DNA of 64,000 bases from Micropterix aruncella (GCA_944548615.1 OX155957.1:7539597-7603596), one strand, 5' to 3'. Positions 10,365-22,150 are shown, numbered from the stretch's first letter. Numbers and translations: made by a program. The notes: generated by a model from the sequence alone, not told the origin.

Positions 10365-11640
10365 TAAAAAAATATTTTATTGCTGTTTATAACGACTATT
10401 ATTACTTTCCCATACGTTTCGGCGAACTGAATGTTATGGTTTAACGGTGATTGGAAGTCGTTCATTTTTAGTTTTAAAACTAAATTTGTGGTTGCTTTTT
10501 TTTTTTAAATACTGTTTTTGGCGTTGAAAATAAAACGCTTCCAAATATTGCAAGTTTATGAAATTATTTTCGCGGAAAGCCAATTTTTCGTTCATTTCTT
10601 GGATAGACAAATAGTATATATAACTTCATTAAATTAGATAGTATGGGCAATGTTGAAACATGATGAATCACCATGATCAAAGCCTTAAAACAAGCAAAAG
10701 GAATTATCCAAAGTCCATCGATCTCTTTTTATACAGAACTCTAGATTAGTTTTAAATTTATCTAATTATGTTACTGTAAATTGAAAAATACTTCAAAAAT
10801 TTCAAAACTTAAAATTTGAGTAATTAATAAAAATGTCAAGGTAAAATAACAATATGCAAATAACCAATTTAAGTGTTTCGTAAAATTTACAATATAAAAA
10901 TCCATATTCCTTATAATATCCATATTTTAAGTATATAATATAAGAGCTGCTGTATACTTAAATAAAAGTGGTTTAAAATATCAAAAACATTTCATTACGA
11001 TAATTGTAGAGAAATATTAAACTAGGTATTTTAAGTGCTGAATAGTCTTAGTGTTTTTTTTTTACTTAATAATAGATTTTTTCTACCAGAAAGTCATTCA
11101 ACAAAGTTTTGAGAACACTTCTACATGAATTGTTTTTAAATTATCAGGTAACCTATATAAATAATATGACCCAGACTATGCTGTGCCTTGCTTTGCTGTA
11201 TTTCTTTGCACAGAGAAAAACTAAATTGTGTTTATTTCTGGTATTTAGTTAATGTAGATCCGATTTCCTTTATAATCCTCTCTATTCTTACAAATCTCTG
11301 TTTATAACCTGGAAACTCATTCTTGGATTTAAATGTACCTGTGTAATAATGAATTTTCATGCATAATATTTTATTTATTTATTATTTATTTATTGAGATA
11401 CTTATGATTAGGTATACAGTCATTGATCATGTAACGGTTGCTTCTTATAATAATTATATAAATTATTTAATAATTAATATAGGGAGGTTTAACACATTTT
11501 ACAAGAGCTTTCCTGCCAATAGCACATATATTTGGCCCGTCTCTAGATGTGCATATTTTTATGCAATTTTAAGAAATTAAATGTTTTTTTTAACAATAAA
11601 TTATTTGTACCCACCACCTGTATATACACATAAATATACC
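10365..11640. other. AT-rich unassigned sequence
   Basis: Nothing coding seen. A TTTATTTATT tract at ~11365-11395 may be the tail of a minus-strand retroposon. Confidence 0.3.
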
Positions 11641-11730
11641 AATATTATAAAATATATAGCTATGTAATAAATAAATCCATTTATAGTTCAAATTTAATAA
11701 AATTAAATTAAGAATAATAGATAAGTGATA

Positions 11731-12082
11731 CTAAATAAATTGTCGTGCGTTGCGAAGAAGTTGATCAGATTTTACATATCCCTTGTTAAGTAGCCATCTA
11801 TTAAGGTTTGCTTTAAATATCTTTATGTTAGAATAATTTTTCATGTCTTCACTTAGGGAATTGTATAATTTTGGGGCTATGTAGAATATATGTCTCTGGT
11901 CAAATGTTGTCCTGACTGACGGAATTATATAATTGATACTTGCGGACATTCTTGTGTTCAGATTGTTTTGAGTTCGAGCATGGTCATCTCTAGATTTGTA
12001 GAATGCAAAAAGCGCTTGTATTGTTATTATATATGGTATTGTTCTCGCGTGTAAACTGCACTCTCGAAAGAGTGAGCCTCAT
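11731..12082 (-). pseudogene. LINE ORF2 C-terminal fragment
   Basis: On the minus strand about 117 codons are open. They read ...LHARTIPYIITIQALFAFYK, SRDDHARTQNNLNTRM, then RTTFDQRHIFYIAPKLYNSL and a K/L-rich tail ending before a stop at 11731-11733. The pattern (F/Q)R...Y.AP(K/R).YN.LP..(M/I)K, followed by FK..L..WLL, is the generic LINE ORF2 C terminus also seen at 25763, 26458 and 40388. The AT-rich 3' UTR runs down to about 11600. The RT catalytic domain is absent; a 5'-truncated copy. Confidence 0.75.
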
Positions 12083-12440
12083 AAACCTGAAAGATATTTC
12101 TATTGTTCGTGGCTCGCTAACAAACATTCGCGTAGGAAAGGATACTTAAACAAGCAACATAGAGCGGCTGTTTTAATGATGGCACGTGCTACTTGCCCAA
12201 ACTCAACTATCTTCAGCTACTCCAATGTCTACAGTTCGTGATCTTTTTTCTAAAAACGTGGTTGAGTGCTCTGCTTGTTTCCTTTTTAGGGCCATTGGCC
12301 GGGAGCGTAACTACGGGCGCACTGTGCTACATTTCATATAAGCCAGATACACTAGAAATTCATTACATACATTTAATTATACCTAGGATAAAAAAAACAG
12401 TCAAATAAAATCTAGTTTAGGTGAAACGAAATGAAAATTC
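12083..12440. other. Unassigned sequence
   Basis: No gene or repeat recognised. Confidence 0.25.
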
Positions 12441-12551
12441 TAAACTTTTATTAACTACCAATTTTACTTTCTCGGTCTATCAACCGAAGAGGTGGGAAAG
12501 TATTGTGAACGCGCAAAGAATTTTTTCCGAGATGAGATATCCATTTTGCTT

Positions 12552-12577
12552 CCACCCCCCCACCCCTCCCCCCCGCC
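12552..12577 (-). repeat. G-quadruplex candidate
   Basis: C7-A-C4-T-C7-G-CC on the + strand; the minus strand gives G-runs with one-base loops. Confidence 0.5.
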
Positions 12578-13021
12578 GAGACGATTAGGACCATTTCCAG
12601 ATTGAAGTATGTCTGTGTGTCTTTGTGTATTCCTCAACAATAGCGCCTAAACGCTTCATCCGATTGAGCTAAAATTTGGTATGTAAGCATCATTCGGTCA
12701 TGGTAAGAATTGAAAAAATTATGGATAAAATCGAAATATTAGACTTACGAAATATTAGACTTACGAGACTTGAAATTTGGTGTACCGATGCCTTGTTGGG
12801 CCGAAATCACATTGTGTTAGAATAACCTATATACAAGCTGCACTTATAGCCGCATGTATTTAAATTCCGCTATACATTTTAATCAAATATTAATGCCGAG
12901 CTGCCTGAGGCTAGCCAAAAAAACGAACCGCGCCGTTCGAGGCAATAGCAACAGGACCCAACCGAGTTCGTCCGCCGTTCGAAAGAGAGAGAGCGCTCAT
13001 ATAGTTTATTTATAAAATTAA

Positions 13022-13243
13022 AGGGGCGATCACACTATCGGACGCGTCCGTTAGCCGCGGCTTATGGGCGCGATCTGTGTAATGAATTTCTATTGAGCCG
13101 TGCACATTATCGGACGTCAGTCGCGGACACGACCTCGAGGCTTCGGACGTCCGATAGAGATCTGGCAAGGCACGTCCCAAACGACTGTGCATACTGTCCA
13201 TAAGCCGCGGCCTGTGGACGCGTCCGATAGTGTGTTCGCCCCT
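13022..13243. mobile_element. GC-rich TIR MITE (PIF/Harbinger-like)
   Basis: Terminal inverted repeats AGGGGCGATCACACTATCGG and its complement (CCGATAGTGTGTTCGCCCCT), with inner GACGCGTCCG. Flanking TAA duplications (13019-13021, 13244-13246) suit PIF/Harbinger, which uses TWA targets; because the flank reads TTAA, a four-base TTAA duplication cannot be excluded. It lies inside the ACTTTCC-ended repeat. A second copy is at 39797-40082. Confidence 0.7.
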
Positions 13244-13604
13244 TAATATTCAGATGAAATCAGTCCTTAGCTACTTGCCGGGAAAGTCTTGGGTTAGACA
13301 ATTGATTTTTGTGGATACTATTTTGGGATTGTTGCCGCATTTAGTATACAGAATTTTAAATGTTTAGCCTCTGGCTTATATGAATTGAAATACTAAGCGA
13401 GCACGCACAGTTGTTCCCCCAGCCAAAGTAATTTTCTCGGGAAACTGTCAAAACGCCCTGCAGTCGTAAAATTTCTTGCGGCGATGCGCTCGTCTCGCTT
13501 TGTCCGCACAAAGATTGGATGGAATTCGACCTCGTAAATGTGAGTCCCGCGACAGAAACGGGACACTCGGAAAGATTTGATTTTCTCAATGGAAACGCCT
13601 TGTC

Positions 13605-13720
13605 AGTCGCAATATTTGAATTTCGAACGCAGCGAACATAAAATCGGAACGTTTAAATTTCGAACGCAGCAAACGTTAAATCAAAATATTTAGAATTTAA
13701 ATGCGGAAAATATTTTAAAT
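13605..13720 (+). repeat. 37-bp-unit minisatellite, locus 1
   Basis: About three diverged units of the form AATTTCGAACGCAGCGAAC followed by ATAAAATCGGAA. Related arrays occur at 14965-15060 and (reverse) at 16015-16180. Confidence 0.65.
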
Positions 13721-13734
13721 GCAAGATAATCGAA

Positions 13735-14960
13735 TTTATAATAACAATACCTACTTTATTTTCAGAGAAAGAAGCAAACAATGTATACCTATACACAAAA
13801 ACTACCCAACCAGGGTAGTGCCCTTATTAGGGTAGATTTTTTTCTATTACATTTCAGAGTTTTGCTATGCGCACGTAATTTTAAATTGAAATTAAAATTT
13901 ATCATAATATTATTTATTTATTTATTTATTCTTGGTAAATTACAGTATGTAACGAATTATATTATGTATAATGAAATAGGGACTTGAGACTAATACAGTT
14001 TATAATTTACACCATTTATACAAAGAAAATGATTAAAAAAAATAAAATATAAAATTACAATAATAATATGATACTACGCATTTTTAATAACCAATAAATA
14101 ATATACTTTGGCCAAGCGATAAATAATCTACGAGATTTGAAAAAAAACATAAATAAATTTTCAATTAAAATAATGAAATAACAATAATAATAATTAATAA
14201 AATATATGTGTATATGTATATCCATAAGGTCTCTATATAATATGTAATTCAGTCTTGCTTCGCTGACACTCCTGCCCTAACTACTGTAGATCTCACTGCT
14301 GTTTTGAAGTTGCTTTTAGTGCATCTAAAAATATCATGATTAGCGAACCTAATGAACCTAACGAACCTAACGTTAACGTAACCTTAGCGAACCTTTATTA
14401 TACGTATAAAGGGTTACGGGGAAGAACGAGCAAAGTCAATTTGGCTTTTAAACATGTGATACTTTTTTTATGGAGCATAAATTTAATAAATATGTTTTTT
14501 TTTAATTTAACTATATTTGGTTTTGAAAACAAATATATTTCAGTGCTAAAAGGTCCTATTTTATCATAGATTTTTTTTAAAATAGCATTACTAGTTTTTT
14601 TTCAAAATTGACTTTGATTGTTGTTCTCTGTAACCTGCCTACTTATATTATTTACATTCATAATAATTATTTAAATATTAGGAATATTGTAGAAATATTG
14701 TATTGCATGCATACTTATTTAATAGTAATATTAAATATTAAATAATTAACTTGATATTATCCTTAATTTAATACAGGGTTGTCATTTTGCCTGTTGATTT
14801 TAACAGCCACAGAACAATTTTTCATTTTTTTTCTTGTATGCATCTGCATGGTTTGAACTTATCCTCAAAGTAATTATAAAATTTAGAAACTAATGGACTA
14901 AATTTAAATTGTGTCTGGTTTTTCGTAAGACGTATTTTGTTGACGCACCTTTTTTTCTTG
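13735..14960. other. AT-rich unassigned sequence
   Basis: Contains a (TTTA)n run near 13910 and a short tandem of CGAACCTAA-like 9-mers at 14343-14392. No credible gene. Confidence 0.35.
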
Positions 14961-14964
14961 AAGA

Positions 14965-15060
14965 CATCGAACTTAAAATCGGGATATTTTGACCTTCGAA
15001 CGCGCAGCTCATGTCAAATCGGAATATTTCGATTTGGAGTTCCGATATCCAGGTTGTTTC
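14965..15060 (+). repeat. 37-bp-unit minisatellite, locus 2
   Basis: Two to three units: TTAAAATCGGGATATTTTGA, CCTTCGAACGCGCAGC, CAAATCGGAATATTTCGATT. GC-rich element copy B is inserted at its right edge. Confidence 0.55.
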
Positions 15061-15067
15061 TTTGACG

Positions 15068-15646
15068 ATAATGCGCCCTGTTGCAGTTTGGCCACTGAGA
15101 CCCATTGGTTCAGGGTCGGTCAAACTCACGGGTCGGTTAAAAAATACCCATCCGGCGGCTTCCACGTAGAGGTGCGAGCCAGGGTAGGACTCTGGCCTGC
15201 GGGCCAGTTTTCCCTAGGAGTCAACCTTTGGGCGCTCCTGGACGGTTTGCGCACCGTGCGGAGTCATCCAATCGATTGTGCATTCTGACTGACAGCCGGG
15301 GGAGTCTGGAAACAGTACTGTCTCCAGGGCGGAGGTAGTTGTTCACCTTACGGCAGCTTCTCTTGAAACGATCAATCGGCTACCCGATACCTGGTGAACA
15401 GCCGGCCAAAGGATGCCGTGGTCCGCGATAGATTCGGTAGACACCGTTTCACCGCTATGTAAGGTAGAGGACCGCGCAAGCGACCTCGAATTCGTAACCA
15501 GTCGGGAGACCGGAGTAATCTGGTTGCAACTAGTAGTAAGAGATTAACCTGGTTATCTCGCGGTAAGGCGTTGGTTCTATTACAAGCGTGTGGCATAACT
15601 AGACGGTGGTCTGTTTCGTCCTAAGTCTTCTGCGCAACCTCACGGG
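15068..15646 (+). mobile_element. GC-rich TPRT-type element, copy B
   Basis: Starts GATAATGCGCCCTGTTG and is flanked by a 13-bp duplication TGTTTCTTTGACG (15055-15067 and 15647-15659). It follows the family order (GTAGGACTCTGG, GGCGCTCCTGGACGGT, CTCTTGAAACGA, GATAGATTCGGTA, GCGCAAGCGACCTCGAA). About 60 bases are missing near the 3' end, just after TAAGTCTTCTGCGC. No poly(A). Confidence 0.8.
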
Positions 15647-15659
15647 TGTTTCTTTGACG

Positions 15660-16014
15660 CCTAGTTGTTCCTTTGACGCCAGATGTTTCTCTAACACACG
15701 TCTATTTTATTGCTGCACAGTCGTAAAGAAATGCAGGTCTTATTAGAGACGACAGGGTGGGCATTTGGGCCGGTCGTCCATGACCGACCCTAGACCGTGG
15801 CAAGATTGAGAACCGCCGTAAAGTCCGAACCTCTCCGGCAGCGTAATTTTCGCGGCGGTCGTTACTCCTCGTTTGTCCTCGGAGGGGCCGCCGACTACCT
15901 TGCAGTAATCTCGGACCTTTCGATATCTGATATTTTACGAGGAGCTTCCTCGTAAATTCCGCTGGCGAATTCGGGTTATGTCCGTGCGATGCATCGCGAT
16001 TTACTCTATCGTAC
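15660..16014. other. Mid-GC unassigned sequence
   Basis: Contains two more CTTTGACGCC-like words (15650-15690) next to copy B and a CpG-rich stretch at ~15770-15960. The open frame on the minus strand runs through the adjacent minisatellite and is not credible as a gene. Confidence 0.3.
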
Positions 16015-16180
16015 TTATAAAATTCGGATTTGACGTTTCCGCATTCGAAATTCAAATGATCAAACTTACCGCGCGGACTTACAATTTCCTGCATTCGACA
16101 TTCAAATATTCCGATTTTACATCCGCCACGTTCGAAATTCAAATATTCCGAGTTTACAACCGCTGCGTTTGAAGCTGAAA
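16015..16180 (-). repeat. 37-bp-unit minisatellite, locus 3 (reverse orientation)
   Basis: Units ATTCGAAATTCAAAT / ATTCCGATTTTACATCCGCC / ACGTTCGAAATTCAAATATT are the reverse complement of loci 1 and 2; about four diverged units. Confidence 0.7.
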
Positions 16181-16227
16181 TGATCCATTTTATTTATTTA
16201 TTTATTTGTTTATTGCAGTAATGCTTG

Positions 16228-16494
16228 TTTGTTTATACTCTTTATTGTGAAATTTCACAATGAGCGGGTTTATTGTCATACGACAATCTCTTACAACCAA
16301 CCCTACTATTAAGTGTTTTTATGTATAGGTGCGTGTAACATGTGTGTAAGTGTGTGTCTTGTTATTGCATTCGATCGACAGAATTGAAAATGCAATTCCG
16401 TTATTTCTATCCCAACGGAAAATGGTGACCCAGCCGGGAATTGAGCCCGGAACCTTAGAATGTAAGATCAGGCGACCTAACCACTGTGTGCAAA
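16228..16494 (-). mobile_element. tRNA-derived SINE, reverse strand, head truncated
   Basis: Same family as 9072-9350. The tail (GTTTATACTCTTTATTGTGA) is at low coordinates, the box B complement near 16437-16451, and the tRNA head stops after CTAACCACTGTG. It lies head to head with the SINE at 16537, 42 bp away. Confidence 0.8.
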
Positions 16495-16536
16495 TATTTG
16501 TCAGAATAAAATTTTACAATTTAGTTACTATGACAC

Positions 16537-16804
16537 GATCCGGTGATATAATGGTTAGGTCGGCTGCTCTTACACTGTAATGTTTCGGGTTCAATTCCCG
16601 GCTATGTCGTAATTTTCCGTTGGGATAAAATTAACGGAATTGCAATTCAGTTATGTCGAGCGAATGCAATAACAAGACAAAAACGTACACACATGTTACA
16701 CGCACACACACATATATTTACTTCGTAGTAGGGTTGGTTGAAAGAGATAGTCGTATCACAATAAACCCGCCCATTATGAAATTTCACAATAAAGAGTAAA
16801 AACA
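16537..16804 (+). mobile_element. tRNA-derived SINE
   Basis: Head GATCCGGTGATATAATGGTT (box A region) and box B CGGGTTCAATTCCC (16586-16599). Body and tail match 9072-9350. Flanked by an imperfect duplication ACTATG(A)CAC / ACTATGCAC. Confidence 0.85.
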
Positions 16805-16959
16805 AACTATGCACAAAAATATTTTTAACTTTGAGTCAATACCAGAAAACGAACACATCGCATAGCTCAGTGGCAATATCACCGAACTAGTCCAGGACCT
16901 GTCCAAAGGCAAACATTTAATTTTGTATCTGCATGCTCAATACTGTATTTATAAAATAT

Positions 16960-17015
16960 GGCATTCATCCTTTGGTCTATAAATGATGGCATTCATCCTT
17001 TGGTCTATAAATTTA
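16960..17015 (+). repeat. Tandem duplication, 30-bp unit
   Basis: ATGGCATTCATCCTTTGGTC followed by TATAAAT occurs twice in succession. Confidence 0.85.
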
Positions 17016-17089
17016 CTATTATTATATTAATATTTTTTTTAATCTATTCATAATTTACTTACAAAAGAATAAATAAATCGGTTGTGTTG

Positions 17090-17670
17090 CCGCGACTATC
17101 CCGGCAAGTAGCCAAGGACTGATTTTATCTAAATATTAATTTCATGCATAAAATCGAATAGTACCGAAAACCGGTTGGGTTTCAATGCGATTGCTTCAGG
17201 CAACGCGGTTTGTGTCTCAGCTAGCCTCAGACGGCTCGGTGTTTAAATTTGATTAAAATGTAAAGGCGGAATTTAAATATTAAGTGTGATTGAACATGAG
17301 ATACTCCAGCCAAAAATTTACAATACGATTGCGGCCCAACAAGGCACCTGTGTATCAAAGTGCAATATGTCAAGGACGATTTACGACTAGTGCGTCCCCT
17401 AGTGGACCGATTTCAACCACAACTCTTGCTATTACCAAATAATGCTCGCATGCCAAATTTCAGCTCGATCGGACTAAGCGTTTCGGCGATATCGTAAAGG
17501 AATACACACACACAAACAGACATAAAGTCACACAGACAGACTTCAACCTGGAAATGCTCTTAATCTTCTCAGGGGGGCTCAAAATAAATATAATCGTCCT
17601 CATGTCAAAAAAAAATGACGCGTTCATGATACTTTCCCAGTAGTCGGTTGGTCGGCTAGGAAAGTAAAAT
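17090..17670 (+). mobile_element. ACTTTCC-ended repeat
   Basis: Left end GCGACTATCCCGGCAAGTAG, right end ACTTTCCCAGTAGTCGGTTG / GCTAGGAAAGTAAAA. The internal block TTTCAGCTCGATCGGACTAA, then a short (AC)n, is shared with 59918-60466 and 61990-62240. It is the reverse of the copy at 12462-13300. No ORF. Confidence 0.6.
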
Positions 17671-17799
17671 GCAAAAGATAAATATAACTATATTCATTTG
17701 AAAATATATTCATTTCAAATTCTAATATCCCAACTAGACTAAGTGCTTGGGAAAATAGAAATATTCTGATATCCATCTAATAAATATAAGGGCTTATAA

Positions 17800-18060
17800 T
17801 AATAATAATAATAATAATAATATATTTTTTAATTTCATTCATTCAAAAACATAAATTTACAATTTTATTAGTTGCAGAATCTGCCTAACTAGGCCATAGC
17901 CCGTAGCAAGGAAAACTCTATGTATGGCAAAGATTTATTCATGTGCACATAATATTAAAATGAAAAATACAAAATATGATAAAATATAAAATAGATAAGG
18001 GAATTCAAATTAAACTTATAATTATATTTAAAATATTGACATAGCATGGTCATGGAAATA
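17800..18060 (-). mobile_element. LINE 3' UTR relic (pair of 30835-31084)
   Basis: (AAT)n at ~17800-17822, then CATAAATTTACAATTTTATT and CTGCCTAACTAGGCCATAGC. This is the reverse complement of the plus-strand unit at 30835-31084 ending in (ATT)n. The word CCTAGTTAGG (or its complement) recurs in the 3' UTRs at 25440, 41420 and 53690, linking it to that LINE group. No coding part left. Confidence 0.6.
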
Positions 18061-18101
18061 AATAATAATATAAAATGTCGTAATATGAAGTTTGTAGAAC
18101 A

Positions 18102-18260
18102 AATTTATTTATTTATTTATTTATTTAAGAATTAATTACTATAAAACATTGATTAGCTTACAAAAATAACAGGAACCGAATGGCAAAACCTTAACCTTTT
18201 GCTTATTTGTTTCTGTCACCCAACTAGGACTAGCCCGTTCTAGGGTGGACAGGACTCCAA
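18102..18260 (-). mobile_element. Possible LINE/retroposon 3' tail
   Basis: (TTTA)n at 18103-18126, followed by sequence with CACCCAACTAGGACTAGCCC and TTCTAGGGTGGACAGGA, similar in layout to the CTAACTAGGC...TTCTAAGG 3' UTR motif elsewhere. Confidence 0.4.
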
Positions 18261-18299
18261 TATTACAATCAAGTTTGCTTGATTGCTTGGTTGCCTACA

Positions 18300-19680
18300 A
18301 ATGTACAAGTTTTAGTAAAAAGCTAATGACACTAAATTGCCCTAAAATGTGGTCTTCAGAATAAAAAAAAATATATTACTAATAAAAAAAATATATTAAA
18401 AATATATAATAAATAAAATGTAATTCCATTATTAAATCGGCAATAAATATAATATAAAATTCGATTAAATAATATAAATAAAGTTATATGTGAGAAAAGA
18501 AAGAAACAGTCATTAATATTTAATATTATGTTAAGTAATATAAGATTTAATATAAAAATACCTAGTCTAAAAGTATAATTCATTGTCAAAGTCAAATATT
18601 TTTTGGTAGTAAGTGCAATGTTAAAAAATACTTAACATATAAGTTTAAAAATATGTTAATAATTTGTGCACCTAAGTTTTATTATACTATTATTTCTAAC
18701 ATTTGATGTATGGTTAGTCTGTCATGATTCGATAACCATTTCTTTAATTTATTTTTGAATTCCCTAAATGTCAAATAAATAAATAGTATTAAAATTTAAA
18801 GTTAAGTCCAATGTATGACAATAATAATAATGCAGACCTTTACTTTAAAATATAACTTATTGCTTTTTCCACCTCATTTCTACCAAGTTGGAGTAAATGT
18901 TGTTTAATTTTAGATTTTAATTGGATTGACTTAGTGTGTTGGCATGATTTTATAGATTCTTTTAGATGGTTATAAATTTTTGGACCTATAAAGCCAATGG
19001 AGATATAGAATCAACTAAAGATTTCATCTCGACAATAGACTTGGAATATACTCACTCTGCACTTGATTATTTGTCATTAGACATTATGCGCAGACTTCTT
19101 TCTCTCTCTCTCTCTCTCCCATTTACAGTAGCTTCACTGCTATTTTCCTTTCCTTTGAGAGCGCGTCTGAAATTGTTGCGTGCATTAAGTAAGCAAGGAA
19201 ACTCGAGTTCAGACTCCTTTGTTGTCATGTCGCTGTCGACTTTGGAATATTGCAATACTCTGTTGCCGATATCTGCGGCTTTAATTTAATATATATGAGA
19301 GATTCTCGCAGTTATTTTGCTCGTAGTGAGATTATGTTCAAAGGATCGCAAACTTGGCAGCGAGAGGAGGGAGGGGTGGGGTTGTTCGAATAGAGTATAA
19401 ACTTTGGTTTTTCGTGCAAGCAAGCCATAGTACTATTAAGACTGGATTAGTCTCCTTAACCAAACATAGGGGATGAATGACAACGAGCAACGATATACGA
19501 CGTATGTCGTTTCACCTACTACGCCTCGTAGCATTTTCAAATGTCCCCTACGGTCCCCTCGTAGCAGTCTGAAGTGTGGAAATTGGCTCTATATTTAAAA
19601 CGGTTCGGGATATATAGAAATTGTTCTTATAGCGTCTTAATGAGAGCTCTCTATGACTGAACTACGAACCATGATATTAT
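18300..19680. other. AT-rich unassigned sequence
   Basis: Very AT-rich to ~18960. A (CT)n run lies at ~19099-19119. A short region around 19320-19570 is richer in GC and contains a G-rich run (19362-19381). No gene recognised. Confidence 0.3.
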
Positions 19681-19689
19681 TATGTTGAT

Positions 19690-20040
19690 TGCGTATGCTT
19701 ACGAAAAGTAGACCAAAACACAACTCAAAGGCTGCAAAACGCCTGGGACAGATATTGTTTCCATGTCAAACCTGGAAGCCATTCCTACACTTCTCCATTC
19801 CTACACAAACCTCTTGTCCTAATGTGTCTTGTCCTAATGCAGACATTCACTCGCATCAAACCCGCGGTAGCTCCCTTTTATGCGTACCGTACCTCGAATA
19901 CGACTGGCAAAAGTACAGAAAAACTACTTGTACCTTAGCATTAAATTCTATAATCTACTCCCTACAAAATTTAAACAGCTGGAGGACATAAAATTCAAAA
20001 AAGGTGATTCTGATAGGCCACCCTTTCTATAATCTGGCCG
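19690..20040 (+). pseudogene. LINE ORF2 C-terminal fragment
   Basis: Reads ...HSHQTRGSSLLCVPYLEYDW, QKYRKTTCTLALNSIIYSLQ and, after an in-frame stop, a segment ending in GHPFYNLAEFEGHDF. H.(Y/H)QTR....L..P...Y...Q.S......LN.I...L and the closing PFYNL.EF are the usual C-terminal signature of LINE ORF2. Only the tail is present, with at least one stop. Clade not resolved. Confidence 0.6.
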
Positions 20041-20133
20041 AATTTGAGGGCCATGATTTTTCAAATATTGTGCCTATTTAAAATACTTAAAAAAGTAGAG
20101 CCTTATTGTCTCATTATTTTATATGGTCTTATA

Positions 20134-20667
20134 CCAGTCTCCCCTGGGAATCAAACCTCTGGCGCTCCTGGACGGACTGCGCACCGAGCGGCGCAAGCCA
20201 ATCGATTGTGCTCTCCGACTAACAGTCGGGGGAGTCTGGGAACTGTATTGTTTCCTATAGAGCGGGGGTGGTTGCCTACCTTACGGCGACTGCTCTTGAA
20301 ATGACCATTGGCCATCCGATCCCGGTTCAGAGTCGGGCAAAGGACGCCTTGGTCCGCGATAGATTCGGTGTACACCGTTTCACCGCTTCGTAAGGGAGAG
20401 GACCGCGCAAGCGACCTCGAACTCGGAACCAATCGAGAGACCGGAGAAATCTGGTCACAATTGGAAGCAAGGGCGCGAGTGTCGGCCCGCCAGGTAACAT
20501 TACTGGCTATCTCGCGGTAAAGGCGTTGGTCTCTTGCGGGTTGTGGCGTAGCTAGACGTCGGATTTGTAATGTCCAAAGTCTTCTACGCTCACTGCACGG
20601 TCGACAGAACGATGAATCGTTAAAACGTCCTGCGGTGACGGGTTCGCCCGTTGTGGTTGACATCTCA
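20134..20667 (+). mobile_element. GC-rich TPRT-type element, copy C (5' truncated)
   Basis: Lacks the first ~130 bases of the family and starts at CCAGTCTCCCCTGGGAATCA. It is flanked by a perfect 13-bp duplication ATATGGTCTTATA (20121-20133 and 20668-20680). A 5' truncation with an intact target duplication is the hallmark of target-primed reverse transcription. Closely similar to copies A and F over the shared part. No poly(A). Confidence 0.85.
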
Positions 20668-20689
20668 ATATGGTCTTATATTTGTACTT

Positions 20690-22150
20690 TTAGTTTAAAA
20701 TGCATAACGTAAATTTAATTTAATTATTTAACATTTTACTGACTATTTTAATATTACGATGAATAATTTTACTACGTATCTTTTTTGAATTACTAGCTAC
20801 TTCAAATATTAGGCTTCTATTTTGATTATTTATAGTTTGACAATCTAGTAGTTAATTCTTGACTACCTATGTATGTTCAGTAAAGAGTAGTAACAAAACT
20901 TACTACCTAATCCAATTATTTTGACAGGTCCAAGAGCGGTCTTTAGCCGTCAATTGAACACGACTAAAATGTAAAATGTAAAATGTAAAATGTACCACCG
21001 TAGGAAATGCAACTTTACTAAATTCACTTAAATAAAATAGCTAGAAGCATAATTCCAATCTAAGAACCTTACCTAACGATATACGAAAATGTCGACGACA
21101 TAGCAAAGCCGGAGAATTGATTTGAGTTTGGAGGCTTTGGTGGCTAGTTCCTCAGAATATCTTAAATACAAGTCGCCAAATATCGGTGACACAGTGCATC
21201 TAATGGCTACACCGTCGATTTATTTATAATAATCGCCGCGCCTATTGAAACTAGCAGGACGTCAGGCATGTTGAAGCATGTCAGCGTTACTGATCATCAG
21301 GTTTTTAGCCTACAGCTTGTCTCTCACCACTGTAGAGCGACGTCAATTCTCAACATGATTCGGTCAGTTTTAAGTTTTTTACAATGCTTACGAAATGGCA
21401 TGCGTTCTCGAAATACGTCGTTTTGCCCATGAGTGGTTGGAGAATGCCCACTAGGAGCTTCGACAGTTACGTGTGGCTGTCGATTTGGACCACAAACGGC
21501 CTAAGGGGGGGGGGTGAGTTATGGTTTGAGGCTATTTCAGGTAGGGAACTCACAGATTTATAAATAATTACGCAGGTTTGTATGGTGATTTTGGTCTTAT
21601 GATTCTAATTCACAATTACTTTTGTCTACCCTTGACAACGATGGTTGTAACATTTCGCTGTAACTTCCCGATGCTCGTCTGTTTCAGACGAACGGACTCG
21701 AGCTGTGCGTACTCGAACGGTTTCCATCCTTGCATCCCGTTGCTCCCCTCTTTCAGAAGCTCGTGATGCCTTTTTCTTTCGTGCCTTATGTGTCGATCAA
21801 GAACTAATTGATTTATGTGGTGCCATAATTGATTTGGCAGCGAAAGTAATTCTTTGTGACGACTATTACAAATTCACTTGTAAAAGCAAAAAAATGTCCT
21901 ATCTACTATCTAATGTCGACTGGCAGTTGGACCCACGAACTGAAATGTCGCTTTTGGCATTTGATTAAATTCAATTCTATCAAGCATACACCGAAAACAC
22001 TCGAACTGCCGCTAAAGTATGTGAAATATACTCATTGTAAAATGTTTGTACTAATTAAGACATCTTCGGGGACGTGCGCACAACAACTCACCGAAGTACC
22101 ATCGCAATCGGATGATTGGTATAGAGATATGGCAAACAAAGAAACATTCA
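20690..22150. other. Unassigned sequence with small repeats
   Basis: Short tandem AAAATGTAAAATGTAAAATG at ~20967-20992 and a G10 run at 21505-21514. The region 21660-22000 has overlapping open frames, none resembling a known protein. Confidence 0.3.

Larger units (their letters stand above)
12462..13300 (-). mobile_element. ACTTTCC-ended repeat, interrupted by a MITE
   Basis: In reverse orientation this element has the family ends (TACTTTCTCGG...GGGAAAGTATTG on the left; CTACTTGCCGGGAAAGTCTT on the right at ~13271-13290). Internal blocks shared with 17090-17670 and 54745-55040 include GATTGAGCTAAAATTTGGTA and CCTTGTTGGGCCGAAATCAC. The MITE at 13022-13243 sits inside. No coding region was found, so this is probably a non-autonomous element. 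Confidence 0.6.

Noticed and set aside
13022..13243. piggyBac-type MITE because the flanks read TTAA
   Set aside because: The termini AGGGGCG/CGCCCCT are symmetrical with a 3-bp TAA duplication, which fits PIF/Harbinger better; piggyBac remains a minor alternative.
15702..16142. 146-codon open frame on the minus strand
   Set aside because: Overlaps the 37-bp minisatellite and a mid-GC block; no protein signature.
20151..20663. 170-codon minus-strand frame inside GC-rich copy C, and a similar one at 47895-48401
   Set aside because: These frames fall in a GC-rich mobile element and are not conserved in frame between its copies, so they are composition artefacts.
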